The position numbers and the translations under genes were made by a program. Source: Diploscapter coronatus (taxonomy: Eukaryota > Nematoda > Chromadorea > Rhabditida > Rhabditidae). From it: 64,000 bases of DNA. The DNA is taken from NCBI GenBank assembly GCA_964036155.1, contig OZ038422.1, positions 15,647,201 through 15,711,200 on the forward strand, read 5' to 3'. Shown here piece after piece: positions 11,194 through 25,212 of the stretch (the stretch's first letter is position 1; every line of letters starts with the position of its first letter). The notes beneath the pieces were generated by a model. It ran no database searches and was not told the origin of the DNA. It saw only the letters and a list, made by a program, of their open reading frames with translations.

Positions 11194-14100
11194 GGCTCCC
11201 CACCCGAATGAGCCACTGCAATGATACTACATAATTACGTTATTTATCATGTATGGACATTTACACAGAAATGAATATATAAATGTGCGCATATTAGGGC
11301 AATAATTATTCATTCATACTCATATAATCAAGTAACTAGAATTAGGACATCAATAATCAAACCTTGTATTAGAAACTTTTAGGAGCAGAAAGTGATGATG
11401 GCAAAGATACGTGAAATTTTAAAACCAACAACGATACAGTATAATATCAGGTAGATTGAATTAGGCGATTAAATTAATCTCGTACTCTATTCTATGATTT
11501 ACAATTAGAATGCATAATTCAATTTGCAAAATTAACTGCAATTATTCAAGTTATCTAATGCGATTAGATTTTAAAAGGTAAATCAAGCTTTCGAGTTTGA
11601 ATTGATTAGGACAAAATTTGAAAGTGCGTGATAATGCAAAATGTCCATTTCAAATCAATGCGTTACGCATAGGAAAAAGTTGTTGACCGAAGCCGAAACT
11701 TATCATTATAGAGGTTACAATTTTAATAACAGACCAGTGGCAGGCAGTGCTGTTTACATCTCACTAAATTAGTACGCAATTGAAAAGCCCTTTCAATTGC
11801 GACGCACATATCAAAGAGAAGCGCTAGCTAGCATGTGGTGTGCTTTCACAGGAATCGCTTCTCCAACAAGTCTAACCCTTTTGACAAACTTAATATTAGT
11901 TTTGCATTGAAGATGGAGATTATTGTCCGGATTCCAATATTTGATCAAAAGGATTTTCAATAAGCTCAACATAAATATGATCAAAGGAATAAAATAAATT
12001 GTTCGAAAGATTGAAGAGTTTGGCATTTAGAACATATCAAAAAATTGGATTGAAGTTGGCAGAAAGCGAGAAAATGATGTTCTAGAATTTAAAAAAAAGA
12101 ATGCACTGCCATCATTTAATTCGTGTAGACTCGAGATTTGTCTAACCAACTTAAACTCAAATAAAACAAGAACAAGTTCGAGTGAGTTCCTTATTTGAAC
12201 ACTCCCCAGGGCGCAATTTTAGATCGACGAATTATTGCAGCGGAATCTCCAACTGCACGCCGTTTCACGAATCCCGCGCTCGGAATGACATCTTCTATGC
12301 TATTTTTCTACTATCTTACTCTTTCGGCTTCCCTCTTCCCCGCAATATTTCCCTAATCCTATTTCATTTTCTCTCATTTCGCATAACCTCTTCTTGCTGT
12401 TCTGCTTGTCTTTCCAATGATCCTCCCCCAATCCCTATAAAGAGCTCACATTTGCATAAGTCGAGCTGGCAGGCAAGTTTCTTTCGTACGAGACGAACGA
12501 ATGACTGCAGTTATGCAATCAAGTAAACAACATAATGTGAGAGGAAGTTCAATTTCAAAACTTGAAACAATAGAGTATACAAATAAATAACATTAATATG
12601 ACATGATGTCGTAGACAAGGATATTCTAAGCTGAGTATGAAAATTAGGCAATTTGAAAATGGTATGACTTTAGCAACCTGAGAAGGGGATGTTCATTCCT
12701 AGCTTAGCAACTTATTTTTTGAATAAGTTTCTTCAGAAAAATTATTTTGAGAAGCTGTCAACGGGATTTAATTCAGTTTGGAGGAGGTTTTATGAAAATA
12801 TGGTTTTACCCCTTTTTCTGCTACAGTAATGTTCTGGGCATACCGGTGGCGGACCCTTTTCTTGGATTTAGCCGCTAAAATCGATTTTTTCATGTTTAAT
12901 TTCTTTGACAAATTCGATATGAAAAATGAGCAGAATTTTATGTTGATTCCGAATCTGAAAACCGTTTTTAGTTTGCATTGATCCGAAGTGAATTATGTCT
13001 GAAAAACAACAGGTCCAATGTTAAGGAAAACCTTGAAAATTGTACCTCGCCACCGATATGCTCAGGCCTACCCATAAATGGAATGTGGATAATATTTATC
13101 CCACTACGACACTGCAGAAAATAAGATTAATTTGACCGCTTTTCAAAATAATTATTAGGAGAAATTTGAGAGCAAAAATAGGCTGTTAAATCATGAATGA
13201 ACACCTTGTAGAAATGTGATATTGAGAAAACGAAATGCTAGGTCAGAATAGGAGAAGTGCTTCATGTGGTCAAAAATGGCGTGGTCCCTTTATTGCCCAT
13301 TTATTATGATCAATCTTTCTATTCATTATCCTCGCATCGTGGTCTAGACAGCAAAGAATCATTGTGATCTTTTCTGCGAACATTCTTCCGCATAGAAAAG
13401 AAGCCCCCAATTATTCGAAATAATTTATGATCAAATGAAATAGAGAATAACAAGATTTGCATCTTAAAATTTCTTCAAAATCGGAGTGCACTCCAAAGAG
13501 TGTGTGATTAGTGAACATCAAAGGGATGTTCGAATAGTCGAATTGTGCGCGGGTTTCATTTCAACAGGAAGTTCATTAAAATTCATTAATGCATGAATAC
13601 TTCTGCAGCGAATTAATTCGCGACAAATTCGCATTTTTCGCTACATTTCAGCAAATTAACGATGAGAAAAACGTAAATTTTCGTGAAATTCGATAAGTGA
13701 GGAGCAAGAATCCAGGAATTTCTTTAAAAATCACTGAACTCATGAATTTAACCCAAAGAACAAAGACTGAAACATGCAGAAATGGACTTGAGCTGGATGC
13801 AAAATTTGAAATGAAGCTCCTTTGAGTTGACAAGCGCAAGACAAGAGGACTGGCATGAATTTGTGAATTTTTAATTTCTGCGGGGGGAAATAGCTCTAGT
13901 TTGTGCTGGTTCCGACTCCATCAACACGGAAATGGAAATGAGGGGATTTATTCTAATTTAATCCTTAATCACTCACTCATTTTATATGAAGTTTGGGGTG
14001 TTCGAAACTTTGGCCAAAGAAGCAAAACTCACCAAGCTTATACCATTCATGAGTAAAAAATGTGTAAATAAAGAGGCTGACCAATACATATCGCAGCAGT

Positions 14101-17100
14101 CAGTTTTTAAATGTCTAGCCAGAAAATTTGCGCATTTTTGGATTGGATAGTTTAGTAGTTGAGCTTATGAGGGTAGAAAATGTAGACTACATAAAAGTTA
14201 TACTTTAGAGTAACCTAATTTGTAGAAAATTAAGAAAAAATATTGCCGAATTCTTTTCAAAAGTCTAACAAGAGAGGGGATTTCAAAATTCAACAGATCT
14301 TTATGCTCGTTTTTCGATATCTTTTTCACTATTCTTCAAGTCCAAATTAAATTCATTTTGGAAAGAAGGCATATTGCAACTTTTCACTTCACGGATAAGA
14401 CTACACAAAGTTGGGTATAAGAATCAAAAATAACACCGCAGAAAAGTTATATTCGCTTTTTATCCGAGGAATTCATAGAATTTTTTATTGCAATGCTTTG
14501 ATGTTACACTTCCTGACATTAGGCCGAATAGCAGGAGTGTATTATGAAGGGTATTTCTTGAGGATGAGCCAAGAGATTACAAGTTGAAATGGATAAAGAA
14601 CAGTATTTTTAAATTTTAGCAAATAAAATCCATAATTCAACCTCCTCATGGCGTTACAGTGCTAAATTAATTTTCTGCTAAAGTTTATGCGCAAATCAAC
14701 GAAAAAGTAAAATAAATGATGTGCATCGATAATGAGAAGTAGCAACGATTAACGCATTCACATTCGGCTTTTGACCAACAGAATCTGCAGTAGTTAATTA
14801 TGGGGAAATATATAAAATTCGATAATCTTGACCGACAGCATTTTTAAAATAGCATTGAAAATCACGATAACTTCCGAAAATAGTCTCAAAAATAGAGGGC
14901 GTGAGAGTTTTTGGAGGAGATCTTTCGTCGAACATGTGAGATAAGATAAACAATGAATTATAGTCGAAATCTTTGTAGGTTAAACTGTCGTCAAATTGTT
15001 GCCAAAATGAATTTAATAGCCGCTTGAAAGTTGTCATTGATATATATTGCGCGCCCTGTATATGTATAATTGCAACTTGATTATTTTTCAGAATATTTTC
15101 CCCCTCAATTATGAATGAATTCAAGAAATGGATAGCGATATTCAGAAAAAAAATGCTATGGTGACTTTATGAGGTCTATTAGTCAGGAAGTAAATTGCAT
15201 TTCGTAAAAGAGAGTGCGACTCGACAGTCAGTCATCAACATTAAATGGATTTCACGGAAATTAATTCGGATTTCGAGAATCACGACGAGAATTTTGTTTA
15301 CGAATTTGTCGAACAAAAATATGGATGTTTTTATTCGGAGAATAGGAGAAGAACAATGAACGAATGAATCCGAGATTTCAATGAGAGTTTGCACACTCGT
15401 AATGAATTGTGGAATTGAAACTGAAGTGAGTGTAGTTTGAAAGATATCAGAAATGCTCTGAACCAATAATGAAAAATGGAGAACCAGAAATGGGTGAAAT
15501 ATTAAATATGACCAAATTCACCTTTGGATGTAGCATCAACTATAATACGAAATTAGGCCAACACAGACGTTGTTGATGAGGAATTTCTATATTTGTTGCG
15601 AGAATGAAACCCCGAATTCGGATTGGGGTGTCTGGTGCAAAATTTACTACACAGTATCAAAAATTTAATGGCTGAAATGGAGTAGATTAGAGACTTCAAA
15701 AGCTGAAATCAGTGAAGTCTATCAAATGTAGATTTTTGCTTTCCAATCTAAGGCTTACAATAAAATAGTTCTCAATATCTTATGCTTCAGTGATATTCCA
15801 GGCAAAATATAAATACCACGAAGTTTCATATATCGCCGTCTGGTTAGAAAAAAAGGTGTGCTAATGACATATTCATTCAAAAGCTTCTAAAGAGAAACCT
15901 TTGAATTTTTAAATGTTAAGGCTGAATTCCCAAGCTTCCTTAACTTTGCACACTCGAAAGCTTTAATAGGTGCGTTGGCTTCGAGGTGAGTTAAGAAGTT
16001 TCTGGCTTCGGAAGTGAACTTTCCAAGAACTACCTATGGCTGAAGAGAAACTACGCAAATTCTAAGATTTTACGCTAGTCGGAAAAAGAGCATTAGGAAT
16101 TTTGAAATCCGTCCAAGTCATCGAATTTGCATAGTAAGATAATACGGGTGTGAGTGGGAGAATAAATTAGAGAGGAAGGAATTATTCCAAGGTAAGAAAT
16201 GAAAGAAAAAAACTATTCGCGATAAAATATAATCGACTGTTGCCTCGCTACTTCCGGAGGATTTAGTTATAAGCGGGGCACTAGCTAAAGACGATAAAAA
16301 TAGCTAACCATATAATAAAGTGGATGGAGAGAGGTTGTTAATTTATACGGATATGTAGCAACTTTCCACTATAAATAAGCATTCTTATTGTTTTCTTAGG
16401 AACGTGAAAATTTGTACATTCAAGGAGGTAAATAAGGAAAACTGCAAACAGATTGCTTGGAATTTACGTTCATCGTCGTAATCAATTGGATTAGAGTGGC
16501 GTAATTCACCTTGTGTATGGTACTTAAAATAGCGAAATAATGGCTAAAAATAGGTGGCAAGATGAAATTAAATTGTCCTAAGGTTTCTTATTTCTTAGCT
16601 CTTTTTCCAGGGGCTTATGCACATGTGCGTTCGAAGAATTGAGTATATTTGACAGAGCGGCGAAATATCAGCCTAATTTCTGATGTCTACTTCGATCGCA
16701 CCTACGAAAATGGATGAATGTTCCTGAAAACACGCACATAGGGAATAAGGGATATGAATGGAAATGAGGGTGGAGAAGTGAATTTGTCGTGTAAAAATAA
16801 CAGAAGGAAGAGTAGCTCTGCCCTGCCTTGTCTATCAGGAAAAGACAGATATTTCGCCTTCACACGCATGACTCTATCTGTTAGTGACATCCTACATACC
16901 GAAGAAAACAAGCAGAGTTTGAAGAAGACTCAATTCGTGCACATAATTTAGAGATCTAAAAACTCGCATAAACTCGACTAAACTTGTCACTTGATTGATG
17001 TCAGTTTCTTGCCGGCGTGAAATAAGGAAGCATCTAAAGATAGCCACGCTGAGAGATAGTTCACTGAAAACAGAAAAGAATACGGCGAAATCGAATTTGA

Positions 17101-20100
17101 TGAGATCTAGAAATAGTGTGCTTTGAGCAAGGGATCTAAAAACTGAAGGACATGAATTTTGATTGCCGTATTTTCGACCATAGGGAATCCTGTAGGAAGT
17201 TTCTTCAATTGAGCCCGCAAATAATTACAAGGAGAAGAGTAATTTTCCGGATTGGTGCATAAATTTAGCGGGTCACAGATCGATGCTAATGCCCAGAAAT
17301 CCACGTATTTGCTAGGTTTAATGAGAGTAAATAATAAGATGCCCATCCACTCTGGAATATACCTATAGTTTCTGCAGCTGGAAAAATACCCGTCATACTT
17401 TGGAATAAAATGCTCCTACTTCCAGGATTTTGCTGACCAGAAACTATGCGCTATAATTGCAATAAATGGAGGCTCCCAATTAGTTATTGTAATTAGCAGG
17501 ATTTCGAAAAATCATATTCTAATTGGTCTTGATTTAGACCCCATTGAATAATATATTTTTATGCTGCATCAAATTGCTAGTCTAGTGCAAAAGTGCTGCA
17601 AAGCACGAGATATAAATTTTGCTAATAAAATCGTTATTCACTGAAAATGATCACTTTTGGATTATTAGGGAAATGTTAGAACTGAATTATGCAATGATAG
17701 TAAACATGTGAAAACGTTGCACTTTTCAAGAGCACCTATTTTTGTTGATTTTTATGAACCAATTCGCTGAAACCTTTGGATTAGCATTAAGCATATCGAA
17801 ATTTTAACATCAGTATCAGGATAATTCCACTATAATACCGACTACGTTAAAAGCATGGATCAAAAAAGATATTTAAAGGAAATCATAAGGACTAATAACA
17901 TCAAGCATTTTAAACGTGACATGTATCATTCTCAGTTTGTACTCTTCAACGACAGTTTTATTTCATTTGGCATGTATATGTTAACTTCGAGAGTCTAAGA
18001 ATGGGGTGTAAAAGCGGTATAAAATTTTAGCGCATCTTGTATATGAAAAATGGGAATTGAAGGTCTATCAACATACTAAATACTCGTAAATTAAGAAGTT
18101 AAATAAATGAAATATTATACTGATCCACACATGATAATGAGCAAAAACCGCGCACATCGGCATTATATAATATCAAAGAGTTGAACAAATAAAATGCGAA
18201 AAACTGGATAAAAATATGGTGATATTCGATCTTTCGAGGGGATTTCTTTCTAGCTAAGAGAAACAAAGATGCTTGAATGAATGAATGAAGGCAGGAGGCG
18301 TTTTGCACGACTAAAATTGGCTGAATTAGGCGGGCTATTATTGGGATAAATGAAACTCAAATGCTAAAAGTATTCCTGCAAAAATGTATCCATTGTATAC
18401 AATTATATATTGTTCCGGATCAGCATATAATATAACAACAATATACTAAATAAGAAACTTTCAGATGACTGCAAAGCATTATTTTGGTGAAAATGAAGAT
18501 TTCAAATATTGAAATGCGCCTGTTTGGAATATTCTCTGCATAAATTGATAGATCTATTACATTAGGATAATAAATAAATGATCATCAGCTCTGTACAAGT
18601 GGTTTCCAAAAATGAACAAATTAATTGATCACTGATAAATTATTTATTCGTCAGTGATATGCCTCATCTATCACTGAAGCAAAATTTGGAATTCCAGTCA
18701 CGCGTGAGAAAAATGCTGTAGATTTTTAGCATTTGATAATTCAAATCCCACTAGTTTTCATGAAAATTTCGCTAATGCCACGATGTATCTTGCCGTAAAA
18801 TGAATGCTTCGCGCAATTTTTGTCTGTCGAATAAGACGAAGTTCATAAATCAGGCTAAAATAAACCATTTCATTGACATTTCGAAGGAAATTAGAATTTG
18901 AGAGGGGAGATTCTCTTCAACAGGATATTATAACTTTTAAGTTCTTGTGCAAGAGGAGGATATTGAGGCTGTTCAAAATAAAATCCAGTCGGTGAAAATT
19001 GCAGGGCGCATGGAGCATGGAGCAAGGAGCATGTAAAATGCTGCTGAAGAACGACGACTATGAATAGCCATCGGGCAAAAAAATAAGAGTTCAAGTGAAA
19101 ATCACAAATAAAAATGAGGAATTGAAGATGGGTGACTAAAATAAGCGGCAAATTTAAGAAAGAATAATAAATAATCTTTAAAATAGGGCCCACAACCATT
19201 TTCTTCATCGCTGTTCCTTCTGGGTAAAACCATATCCACGGACAGGTACCATTATAACTTAGATATCTTAGCCATTAAAAATGTTCCGAATTCATTCTTG
19301 CTCAAAAAGTAGATCGAAACTTGTTCAATGAGCGAACACCAAATTAGATCTTAAAAACTGGAGTTTCACATTTTACCGTTTGAATCTCTGGATCTTCATT
19401 CTGCAGTACTCTCGCTGTTCAATTGGCGTACGACCCTGCGCTACTCGCTTGCGAAATTGTGAAACAGTTGTTGCCCGCGAGCAACTAAAGCATGAGAAAT
19501 TGTTGTATCGAACGTATGCCTGGCTATATTGGTCACCGATTGCGGGGTGACAATTCCGATCCCTGATAAAAATCGACAGGAAGAAGTAAATTCACTAACA
19601 TTTCTTGAAGTCAACTTTGAAGTGAGCAGGAAATATCTAGCGTATATTGTGTTTGCGGTCTCTACTCAAAAGGTTTACAAGAATGAACGATTCACGAATA
19701 AATTTGGTCGGTCAAATATTCTCGCTTATCACTAATGTGTAATGGACCACATGATTAGGATATCTTTAGTCATCGTTTTATTTATAAGCATGTAGGTTAT
19801 CTGGGTTTACGGTTCATATATTTAGACTAAGTCTCGAGATTTGTTTATCTACCTATTACGTCAATACATACTCTTCCGGGACAATTTTTAATTTTTTGTT
19901 GATTACTATGAAACGAAATAACTAATCTTCTTTAGAATATTAAAGAGGGAGACTATGACATCTAGTTAGCAAAATCTCCTTCATCGTTCATTATCTTTGA
20001 AATTATGCCATCGACTTTTATGCGGAACAATGTGATATATTGCACTAAAAAATTACCCAATTCTGAAATTTCGATCCACAAAAAATCAGTTCGAACCCAT

Positions 20101-23100
20101 AATATATTGCAGTAATGATATCATATTATAGGAATAAAATTTAATCCTGAATATGAGGCTACATATACGCGAGACATCGAGCAAGATATTTCACTTACTC
20201 AAAAATCGAATATTTGACTTCCCTTCTCTCCTATCTCTCAGAAAATAATGTAAGAGTGGTCAAACTCTCGGATTTTGAACGTATGAGAGTTAGTGATAAT
20301 AATCGTCAAGATACTATCACTTGAGGTATCACCTTTGAAAATATTATTTTTTGAAATTATATGAAAACTGAATGGAAAGTACGCATCACCCTGTATTTAT
20401 TTACAATTTTATCTACGAACTAAACGAATGCATTTCTGCGAAGATAAGATATTAGTGACGCAAATCGCCATGGTTTAGCATAGTAATTTTTTCACGAAAT
20501 AGCATTAACGCATGAAAGAGTTGATATTAGACTAGAAATCAGCATTTCTTTTTTAGAATAAAAGTAAATCATCTAGAAGTATTCGAATTATCCGACTGAA
20601 CCCGGACTTGAAATTACACATCAAACACAAGATAACTCTAAATCTAAATCGGATATGGCATTTTGAAGTGCGTCTTGATAAATTCACATCATATAGAAGT
20701 TTCTAGCAGGACATTAGAATATGCTCAATAACGTCTTCACGCTTCCAGTTTCTACCAGTAATCCAGTTAGGGCACGAGATTAGCTTATGGTTTTGTGCGC
20801 AAATGCTCGAAAAGTAGCGCCAAGGCACTAGTTTGTACGACATTCAGCTTATTTATCAGCAAAACCCTGTGTTAATCAATTTGACCGTCCATTTTCTGAT
20901 TTTCGTGTGATCCGTTAAGACTTTCACTGCTTTTTGATCGGATATTCCAGAAAAATCCTCGAAATCTGGCGTATGAGCTCTAGGAAATGAAAGGTTTCAG
21001 AAGCCGTGAAAGTGAGACATCCAAATACGTAAAGTCCCTTTCGGTGCATGCCGATAAATACTTTTTTGGCTGGCAAATAAGCCTCAATCACTAGAAGATT
21101 TAGGATTTCAACGATGTGCTTCTCTTGAATTGTAAGCAGATTTTATTTTTGTAATTTAGTTTTATATGATTATTCCACGAAGAAGAGAGAAAAATTTGAA
21201 GATCTCTAATCTTTAGTCTTTTTTTCTAATGCACCCGATAGAATTACAAGCACCATTTTAGTATCAATCTAAATCGAATTGTCCTCAGGAAACGGACTCT
21301 GATAGGATTAGAAAGTTCGAGTTTCCGTTTTCCGTTCATGTGAAAACCATAAATGCATTATAGCAAAAATTAGAGAAAGCACAAAGTATGAAAGGTTTGA
21401 GCAGAGGTCAGATATGAGCTTTTGAATAATTCTAAGAAGAGTGAAAATTTTCAGAAAATTCAAATCAAAAGGCTACAATTTTCCCAAATTCGAAAAACTT
21501 ATTCAGGGCACTTGTCTAGTTTGTTAAATATACCCCAAAGCTTACGCGTGATCATGAATCATGTAAAAATTGCTAATTTTCTGGCAACTCTGGCCTGAAC
21601 AATTGCATGTTTATGACCCGAAATGCACGTTCAGAGGGTCAGAATCCGAGGCTGATACTAATTTTCCCCATGAGACAGCAAAAATGCAACGAAGTGTGCG
21701 CTGAAAGGCGGCAATCTCTGAATTCCCAGGAAGTAGCTCGATTCGATGGACTCGTTCGATCTGTGAGCATTGAAAAAAGAAAGAAGGGTAGTCACTAGTT
21801 ATTTCGCGGCTTGTTACAGCATTTCAACCAATTTGGAAATTATGCGGGGGTTTATTTTTATTAGAGGAACTGAAACTAGCAAAATGACTAAGCTAATTGA
21901 AGAATCTTTGCAAATCCTAAGGAAAAGTTGATTAGATGAAGTTAAATAATGGGGGTTTTTTTTTTAAAGATTATCATCGTAATTTTGTGATAAATATGAT
22001 AAAAATTAAACAATGTTAAAGGGATATGGATAACACCAATTTGACGTATCTGCAAATTGCGAATGGAAAATAAGCTGAATAGTTATTTCGAAAGATTTTT
22101 AAGATAATTTTATGGCAAATAGAACAGAAATTGAGTGAGTGAATAGATGAATAATGTAAAGGAAATAATTTTCAATAATGAAGAACTTTGATGGAATTCG
22201 CAAAATGACATTTTCTGGCGTAGTTCTTCTTATTGACATTTCACCGTGGAATAGAAGAGAAACTATGTCATGAGTAATCTCAACTCATCGAATGAGAAAT
22301 AAACCATGGTTTGTGATGATTACGAATTGCATTTTGGAGATATCGTTGAAGATGATTTTGTAAATGAATGGAGAAGTAAGGAAAATTAGCTGTCGTCCAG
22401 AGGTGTACTAAACTGGAACATTCAAACATTACAAACTTTAAGCTCCAAAAATTCATCGAAAAAGAAATTTTGCGCATCGTTTCTGCAGTTAATATTTTGT
22501 ATAAGTTAATTTTGGAGAAACTATTTTCCAGAAATTAGCTATGTCATAATCGAACAATGGTCAAGAAAAAGTGTCAAGTGAGGAAATCTTTCGGTTCCAA
22601 ATTCGAGTGGGAGTTTGACGAGTTTCTGCAGAAAAAGAAATGAAGAAAAATGAATGAAAAGTTTGACAGTTGAGAATTCAGAAAGAGGGCGAAATGCAAA
22701 AGAAGTTTGCATTTCGAAGCAAATGCCATCCGAATTTCTGCAGCAATTGATCAACTAATTGCCTCAAAAAGAGTCAACTTACAAAGTGAGAAAGTTAATC
22801 GCCGATCAGGTTACTTTACCCACACATTCATTTCCGCATTCAAGGATGAGAGCACATTCTATCGTGAGCTTTAGGATGAAACAATTGAGAGAATTGGAGA
22901 AGTTAGTCGAGTTGCAATGCTTTACTGGATTGTTGTTATTTTTGAAGCACTAGATGGGTAGATAGAACGGCAAATCAGATATTGAACCATGTTGGAAATC
23001 AGGCCTAGGAAGACTTTCATAAATTTACAAGATGCCAATAGTGAATATGCATGAAATTTTTAAATATAAATATTGATCAATCAAAAAATGAGACAAAATT

Positions 23101-24750
23101 TTGCGAGAAAACACAAGGAAAAAGATTTAACCTTAACTCTCAGACTATATACTTTCCCTGTAATGTCTTTATAACATCAATTTACTTGGAAACCACATGG
23201 ATAATATGGAAAATTATATCGTGCAAGCATACGAGGGAATAACTTGCGAAAAGTTTACCCGTGTAGAATTTCCTCGGCATTCATATCGTAATTTTGCAGT
23301 TAGCCTTGTGATGATAATATTCGAATATACTCGACTGGGTTTCTGCTTGAGTTGTTCCAGAAGTTAGTCGTAACAATCTTTGCCGAGATCAGCAGAAACA
23401 CCTTTAAATTGTCAGACTGAACTTTGAAGGCGAAAATTCACACGATAAGTAAAACGATTAGATTATTACTAGACGAAAAGATAGAATTAGATAAATTGTA
23501 TGAAATGAACTAGGCTATTGATATTTGAAATATACTCTCGACTTTCGATTTCTGACAAAATATCAAAATATTTGCGATGAAAAATTATCCTTATAGGTGT
23601 GCATCCTGTTTAGTGATTTATCCAAACTTGCACGGATAAAATGTTTCGTCAAAGCTTATTAGATATGAGGAATGCTAGAAAAGACATGAAGTGAATATTA
23701 GAACCTAAAAAGTAAAGGGAGAAAGTTTTGGATTTTTCACCATTTAATGAGCTTTATTCATTTATGCATGAAAAAAGTTTACTATCTTTCTCATGCTGTG
23801 AATAAATGATTTTAGAAATGTGGGCGTAAAACCTTACGATGATGTTTGACGTAAATAACTCAAAAAATCAGAATTTTATGATCCTGGTATTTGCAAACCA
23901 TTGTCGTCAAAGTTTTATCCTTCAATAAGCATAAACTTATCGGATATGGTTTTTGCTAAAGGATTTCTTTTCGTCATATTCTTGTTGATTTTTACGCAAC
24001 ATTGCTGCAAGCATTCACGATCCCTCGGAATATAAAACGTGTAAAACACACAGAATTTCTGCTCTTTAGTCTGCATTTTTATGATAGATGATTCTAAGAC
24101 TCCAAAAACAATTTGAACGTGCTCTTGGAAATTGCGACTAATTTAGAGTCTAGTCAAATTGCGAGTGAATTTGTAAGGACCGAAAATGATAGGCTCAAAA
24201 TCATAAATACATAGTACAAAATATTTCAACACTCAAAACACGGCGAATTTATCTCAAACTACAAGAGTTTATTTTTGATTAGCTAGATTATGGTGCCAAA
24301 AAGTTGTCATAAATTTTTCCGCAGAATAAGTAGCAGATCATACAACTTGTAAAGTTACCTCAAACACACAGCGTCGCTCGGGTGTTTAGGTAAATGCATG
24401 AAATTTAAAGTGGTCTATTTCTGAGCTTTTATGAATTAGTCTGAATGAAAATTTGATAGTCTTTACTAACTAAAGAAATTAAAAAGTATATAAATTTATA
24501 GGAAAAAAACCAATTTTTTCATTCAAATTGCATATTAGAAGGGCTTTGAAATGCATAAAAAGTAAAGAATTGGTAATGAATTGGCCATTAACACTCGGGT
24601 TGGAGTGGAATGAGAAGGATTGTTTTCTGACAATTTTCAATAAAGGTACGACTTCTCTATTCTGCATCTGTCACTTCTGTCTTCTGTCGCTGTTCTTTTT
24701 TCTGTTACTGTTCCGCGTTTCTTTTACTGTTTTGTTTTGTTCTCTTCTGC
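11194..24750. other. Long gene-poor stretch (first part)
   Basis: No gene is supported in this 13.5 kb. Open frames of 60-114 codons occur (for example 12182-12526 plus, 14798-15124 minus, 15179-15466 minus, 17107-17346 minus), but their number and length are what chance gives in AT-rich DNA. None shows a splice-supported continuation or family motif. A pyrimidine-rich, GC-richer island with CTATAAAG lies near 12180-12440. An imperfect inverted repeat lies around 12830-12860 and 13045-13075. The stretch could hide long introns or regulatory DNA of the receptor gene. Confidence 0.45.
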
Positions 24751-24756
24751 ATTAAC

Positions 24757-25212
24757 CGGTCGCCGAAGGCGGCCGGCCTACATTATTTTAGTTTTTTTTT
24801 GTATAGTTTACAACATAATAATATTTTCACAATAATGTTTGTGAAATAGGAGCATATAATGCAAATTTTGAATATATAAAAAATAAAGGGAGTTATAAGC
24901 AAGATGAGTCAATGAATAGATAATTTGTAGTTTTGATTCTCGAATTTGATACAAATTAGCGGAATGCAAAATTGAGTATAAAAGTAAAGAAAATCGCTAT
25001 TTTTAGTTTTATGATTTAATCGATTTTCAGGAGGGGAGAGCTATGAAATTTAAAATTTTGATGGTATGAGAGAGTATGAGCATGAAAATGAGAAATGCAA
25101 CAAGTGCATTGCATGCTAATTTTAAAAACTTTGTTGTGGTGTTGGTGTTGTTTTGCACTTTTGCGAAGAAAAAGTCTTAGACGAGGAAGGCCGCGAAGCG
25201 GCCGACTGAAGT
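24757..25212. repeat. Two GC-rich hairpins about 430 bp apart
   Basis: In very AT-rich DNA, GTCGCCGAAGGCGGCCGGCC (24759-24778) and GGCCGCGAAGCGGCC (25189-25203) both form tight stems around a GAA loop. Read on opposite strands they share GTCG, GGCC and CCT blocks followed by T-runs, so they may be the ends of one inverted-repeat element. No coding function is apparent. Confidence 0.4.

Noticed and set aside
11811..12026. 71-codon minus-strand frame with a hydrophobic N-terminus
   Set aside because: It starts with ATG and looks like a membrane anchor, but no promoter, poly(A) signal or motif supports it.
12182..12526. 114-codon open frame on plus in a GC-richer island
   Set aside because: No ATG and low-complexity Ser/Phe/Leu composition from a pyrimidine-rich tract. 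It could be promoter-like DNA rather than coding.
14798..15466. Two adjacent minus-strand open frames (108 and 95 codons)
   Set aside because: They cannot be joined by clear GT-AG sites and match no family I know. They are kept out as probable chance.
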